Positions 5,731 through 8,090 of a stretch of DNA of 8,090 bases are shown one piece after another; positions within the stretch are counted from its first letter, which is position 1, and each line of letters begins with the position of its first letter. This DNA comes from CAYFMS01 sp964491425. GTDB lineage: Bacteria > Patescibacteriota > Patescibacteriia > UBA9934. The notes beneath the pieces are model-generated. The model made no database searches. It worked only from the letters and a program-made list of their open reading frames with translations, and had not been told where the DNA came from. The translations under genes and the position numbers were made by a program. The stretch lies in NCBI GenBank assembly GCA_964491425.1, contig CAZBFR010000036.1:1-8090 (forward strand), given 5' to 3'.

Positions 5731-6072
5731 ATGAACAAAACTCCCTACCATGTTCTTGCCCTCATGCCTCCAATCCTCATTGTTATACAGATGATGATGG
5801 GGTTCTTGTTTGCTCTAATGATCCCAAATCTTGAATTCGCCGGAGAATACTACTTCGTCATACTCATCCTATTTCTCTTACTGAGCGCGATTCTAAACAT
5901 CGTCGCCCTAACCGCAATTATCGTCTACGCAATCCACGCCTACAAGCACCTCCCCGAAGACGACCGCGTCCTTTGGGTCCTTCTTATCATCTTCATCAGC
6001 CCAATCGCCATTCCCGTTTATTGGTACAAGAATATTTTAACGAAAACAGATGAGAGCCAGCTTCATAACTGA
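5731..6072 (+). CDS. Small three-helix membrane protein
   Basis: A 113-residue integral membrane protein with hydrophobic segments at about 7-32, 41-69 and 82-100. The last two are joined by a short charged loop (HAYKHLPEDDRV), and the third ends in VYWYKNIL. The loop, the Trp-rich third helix and the final aromatic-Lys turn resemble the PLDc_N-type two-helix module (PF13396) seen in many small membrane proteins, though no phospholipase domain is present; this is a weak inference. The ATG at 5731 touches the T-tract of the preceding terminator and has no Shine-Dalgarno. In-frame ATGs at 5764 and just beyond could be the real start but would shorten the first helix. Its stop overlaps the end of the convergent gene by 10 nt. 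Confidence 0.72.
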   Translation: MNKTPYHVLALMPPILIVIQMMMGFLFALMIPNLEFAGEYYFVILILFLLLSAILNIVALTAIIVYAIHAYKHLPEDDRVLWVLLIIFISPIAIPVYWYKNILTKTDESQLHN

Positions 6073-6464
6073 TCCCTAAATTCCTTTACTTCATCTTCAA
6101 GCCCAACCTCCTCAACGGAAATTGCCACAATCTCCCGCGACTTCTCAACGCGAAAGTATTTTATTCGTTTCGCAAGCGACTTCGCGAGTAAAATCTCCGC
6201 TAAAACACCGTTTGAAACATCTCCAAACACCCAAACCTCGTCCGCTCTCCTCACAAGATTATTATTCCCCTTGCGCACCAAATCCCGATCTACCGTATCA
6301 AGGAAAAAGTAGTCAAAGATCATGAACGGATTAAGCGGCACAGCCCCCTGCTCCAAAGCGTATTTAGAAATATGCGCACGAAAATAAAAGAGGTGTTTCG
6401 ACGCCGCCGTATAAACCAGCGGCATCTCCCCCGTTTGATTAAGAGCTTCGTGTGCAAAGGCCAT
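6063..6464 (-). CDS. Nucleoside 2-deoxyribosyltransferase-like protein
   Basis: A soluble 133-residue protein with the layout of the NDT/DUF4406 Rossmann-like superfamily. A first strand and loop MPLVYTAASKHL (14-25) matches the YIAGP position. A helix with FYFRAHISKYALEQG leads to VPLNPFMIF (42-50, the 'P.xPH' region). Then RRADEVWVFGDVSNGVLAEI (72-91) resembles the AD-VWVFG and SxGxxxEI segments, where E90 could be the family's catalytic Glu. Members cleave or transfer deoxyribose from nucleosides or nucleotides, but several motif residues differ, so activity is uncertain. Start choice: ATG 6464 lies 1 nt past the upstream stop. TTG 6473 would overlap that gene. ATG 6425 would begin right at the first strand with GGGGGAG directly before it. 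It is last in the minus-strand operon; its end overlaps the convergent gene by 10 nt. Confidence 0.7.
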   Translation of the reverse strand: MAFAHEALNQTGEMPLVYTAASKHLFYFRAHISKYALEQGAVPLNPFMIFDYFFLDTVDRDLVRKGNNNLVRRADEVWVFGDVSNGVLAEILLAKSLAKRIKYFRVEKSREIVAISVEEVGLEDEVKEFRDQL

Positions 6465-6465
6465 A

Positions 6466-7014
6466 TCATTCAATCAATTTCTTAACACATTCAACAACTT
6501 CCGGAAACTGCGTCTGATTGAGAAAATGTCCATCTTCTTCAAAGACAACAACTTGGTCGGGATTCAATTGGGCCTTTATGTGCTCAAACTCCACAAGCGG
6601 AATAATCTCGTCATTTTTCGAATAGAACAGCCCGATAAACTCCTGATTGTTCTTAATCGATGCCCAATCCCAAGGCTCGTCGTACCATCCGCTAATCCGC
6701 TCCTCTTCAAGCCCGAGATCCGTATAGCACGGCGAAATTAAAATGGACCCGAAAATCTTATTCGTTTCAGCATATTTCATCGCCGCTGTCGCCCCCGAAG
6801 AATGACCGATAATCAACGTCCGCTCGTCAGCCTTTAGATAGTCCTTCAAGAACGGCAACCAATACTCCTTCCGCGCATGGATTGAATCCGGGAACGTTTC
6901 AAAAACGGTCTCGAGCCCTATGGCGTCAAGTTGCTCCTTAAGCCACGGCGTCCACTTATAAGACCACCGCATCGTATCATTACCATGGATAAATATGACC
7001 CGAAATTTATTCAT
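6466..7014 (-). CDS. Alpha/beta serine hydrolase, RBBP9/YdeN type
   Basis: A single-domain cytosolic hydrolase of 182 residues, the usual size for the RBBP9/YdeN group (PF06821). The first strand and oxyanion region are VIFIHGND (6-13). The nucleophile elbow is GHSSG (70-74) with S72. The Asp of the triad is probably D135 in YSKNDEIIP, and the His is H163 in EDGHFLN. All three are in the expected order and spacing. Substrate is unknown; members are serine esterases or amidases with small substrates. There is no signal peptide. It starts 9 nt after the stop of the secreted-protein gene and ends 1 nt before the next start, so it is the middle gene of a three-gene operon. No Shine-Dalgarno is evident before its ATG, suggesting translational coupling. 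Confidence 0.88.
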   Translation of the reverse strand: MNKFRVIFIHGNDTMRWSYKWTPWLKEQLDAIGLETVFETFPDSIHARKEYWLPFLKDYLKADERTLIIGHSSGATAAMKYAETNKIFGSILISPCYTDLGLEEERISGWYDEPWDWASIKNNQEFIGLFYSKNDEIIPLVEFEHIKAQLNPDQVVVFEEDGHFLNQTQFPEVVECVKKLIE

Positions 7015-7023
7015 AATAACACG

Positions 7024-8064
7024 CTATCCACCAACCGGAAACGAGAGAGCCTGATACTGGCAACCGTTATCCTCGGAAAGAAGCGCCGCCTCAATATCCA
7101 TTGCGCTAAAAAACTCCGCAGCCATAGACCGAGTCATGTAGCACGTAACGATCTGTCGTGAGTCTTCGACCAAAACACCATCCTCATACCCACTCGAATT
7201 TACCGTCATATTATATGTGTACTCAGTGCCCATGTTCGTTTGCCCGACAAATTTCCTCAAAGACACATCAAGCCCGATCTTCCAAGATCCCTCTCCCGCC
7301 CCCTCACTTACCTCCTCAAGAATGCCTCGGTACTCCGAGCTTTCTAGCGTTATATCATCCGTCGCGTAATGGACGTAGCTGAGTGCTTTGAGGTGCGCCT
7401 GTAAACATTCACTATCGTCACCACATTCAACAACCGCTTCGTGTCTTGCGTGGAGCGGAATCGCCCCGAGCGTCGCATTCGTCGCCCCGAGGCCCATATA
7501 GCGCATGATAAAGTACGCCGCGTCCCCATTACGCATATAGTAACGCTTTCCGTCGACCGGGTTTACGTACCAAGCCTGACCCATGTCCTCAACCTGGAGG
7601 AGAATTCGCCCCTTTACACGATTAACAAGCGCCGTATTAACGACCTGTTTCCCCTTCCCAAACGGATTGTACCCATTACTAATCTCGAGGCCGTCGTGAA
7701 ACCCGTCCCCGTCCGTATCCATCTTCGCTCCATCCGTCCCAATCGCCTCCTCAAACTTATCTTCAAGACCATCCCCATCCGAATCATGTCCCCCATACTC
7801 CTGCCCACCGATCGGAATCCCGCGCAAATCGCTTGTCGTAATCCCAAGCCCAAACTCGCGAAGCGCTTGATACGCGAGTGGCCCATCCTTTAAATAATAA
7901 CGATCCTCGGTCACTGGATCGACGTACCAAGCCTCCCCTCGCTCCTCGACCTGCAAAAGAATCCGTCCGATCGCATTTCTCGGCGTCGACGGACCGGAGG
8001 CAAACGCACCAAGTGGGGCAAGAAACAATGACAATGCACAAAGTGCAAATAGCGATTTTTTCAT
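7024..8064 (-). CDS. Secreted protein with two GRILLQVE repeats around calcium-binding-type loops
   Basis: An exported protein of 346 residues. A signal peptide (1-23) has KK, a hydrophobic core and AFA-S, a signal peptidase I site; C9 is not a lipobox. Two 52-residue repeats (33-84 and 152-203) share 29 identical positions, including GRILLQVE, AWYV, RYY and GLG. I associate this repeat with CPR secreted proteins but know no function. Between them are two DxDxDG loops (94-102 and 116-124) like thrombospondin type 3 / EF-type calcium sites. The C-terminal part (210-346) has no recognised domain and four Cys (214, 220, 308, 335), suggesting disulfides outside the cell. The ATG at 8064 is preferred; GTG at 8073 would put coding sequence directly against the -10 box. 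It is first in an operon with the hydrolase and NDT-like genes. Confidence 0.87.
   Translation of the reverse strand: MKKSLFALCALSLFLAPLGAFASGPSTPRNAIGRILLQVEERGEAWYVDPVTEDRYYLKDGPLAYQALREFGLGITTSDLRGIPIGGQEYGGHDSDGDGLEDKFEEAIGTDGAKMDTDGDGFHDGLEISNGYNPFGKGKQVVNTALVNRVKGRILLQVEDMGQAWYVNPVDGKRYYMRNGDAAYFIMRYMGLGATNATLGAIPLHARHEAVVECGDDSECLQAHLKALSYVHYATDDITLESSEYRGILEEVSEGAGEGSWKIGLDVSLRKFVGQTNMGTEYTYNMTVNSSGYEDGVLVEDSRQIVTCYMTRSMAAEFFSAMDIEAALLSEDNGCQYQALSFPVGG
7456..7611 (-). repeat. GRILLQVE-type repeat, copy 2
   Basis: Encodes residues 152-203 of the secreted protein and is the partner of copy 1. The DNA has diverged more than the protein at many third positions, so the duplication is old and kept by protein-level selection. 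Confidence 0.85.
7813..7968 (-). repeat. GRILLQVE-type repeat, copy 1
   Basis: Encodes residues 33-84 of the secreted protein. It aligns without gaps to copy 2 at 7456-7611 with 29 of 52 identities. Conserved positions are GRILLQVE, G, AWYV, PV, RYY, G, AY, R, GLG and a final IP. The two copies flank the calcium-loop segment, which suggests an insertion between duplicated domains. Confidence 0.85.
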
Positions 8065-8073
8065 ATTACCCAC

Positions 8074-8082
8074 AGTATAGCA
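8074..8082 (-). promoter_or_regulatory. Extended -10 promoter for the secreted-protein operon
   Basis: On the minus strand TGC-TATACT (8082-8074) is an extended -10 element ending 9 nt before the ATG at 8064. The expected start (about 8067) leaves a leader of 0-3 nt. The -35 position falls outside the window. Confidence 0.65.
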
Positions 8083-8090
8083 GATCCATG

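Noticed and set aside
7158..7893. Plus-strand frames opposite the secreted-protein gene
   Set aside because: Pro/His/Arg-rich antisense shadows of a gene with clear signal peptide, repeats and promoter.
8038..8064. Lipoprotein signal at Cys9 of the secreted protein
   Set aside because: Leu precedes the Cys and the preceding stretch is too short; AFA-S at 21-24 is a normal signal peptidase I site.
8065..8073. GTG at 8073 as start of the secreted protein
   Set aside because: It lies directly against the -10 box, before the expected transcript start; ATG 8064 gives a normal MKK signal peptide.
1..8090. Mobile element, CRISPR array, rRNA or toxin-antitoxin pair
   Set aside because: No transposase, terminal repeats, spaced direct repeats or rRNA sequence seen. 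The MNT-like regulator has no HEPN partner next to it.

Overview
The window looks like ordinary chromosome from a small-genome bacterium, most likely of the Candidate Phyla Radiation (Patescibacteria). This is inferred from gene content, not from a marker gene: a shortened TsaB coupled to a winged-helix/nucleotidyltransferase-like regulator, an MscS-type membrane part without its cytoplasmic domain, a secreted protein with two 'GRILLQVE' repeats, very tight packing (ATGA overlaps, overlapping convergent stops), and several genes with a -10 box almost touching the start codon. TGA is used as a stop, so the Gly-UGA code of Gracilibacteria/Absconditabacteria does not apply.

Layout. (1) 10-113: tRNA-Gln(CUG) and its intrinsic terminator. 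(2) 115-1000, plus strand: a strong sigma70-type promoter and a small unknown protein, then a NUDIX hydrolase with its own extended -10 promoter. (3) 2761 down to 997, minus strand: a tightly coupled operon of a wHTH regulator with a decayed nucleotidyltransferase-like domain, a short TsaB (t6A tRNA modification), and a five-helix MscS-like membrane protein. The genes are joined by two ATGA overlaps and the last stop shares CTAG with the NUDIX stop. (4) 2762-2809: a 48-bp divergent promoter region with a nested dyad. (5) 2810-5730, plus strand: a 697-residue membrane protein (possible PP2C-like cytoplasmic domain, membrane segments, helical stalk, beta-propeller), a membrane-anchored SIMPL (DUF541) protein, then a terminator. 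(6) 5731-6072, plus strand: a three-helix membrane protein starting directly after that terminator. (7) 8064 down to 6063, minus strand: an apparent operon of a secreted repeat protein with calcium-binding-type loops, an RBBP9/YdeN-type serine hydrolase, and a protein resembling nucleoside 2-deoxyribosyltransferases.

How the genes may work together. Firm functions are tRNA-Gln, NUDIX hydrolysis and a TsaB-type protein. The 2810-5695 pair is probably an envelope module: one protein with a propeller and one SIMPL protein, both anchored in the membrane. The regulator sits where it could control both its own operon and that envelope module. No mobile element, CRISPR array, rRNA or integration site was seen. 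No gene-free stretch exceeds about 120 bases. I found no proven novel system. The best candidates are the pseudo-phosphatase/propeller plus SIMPL pair, the regulator with its divergent operator, and the recurrent leaderless-type promoters.
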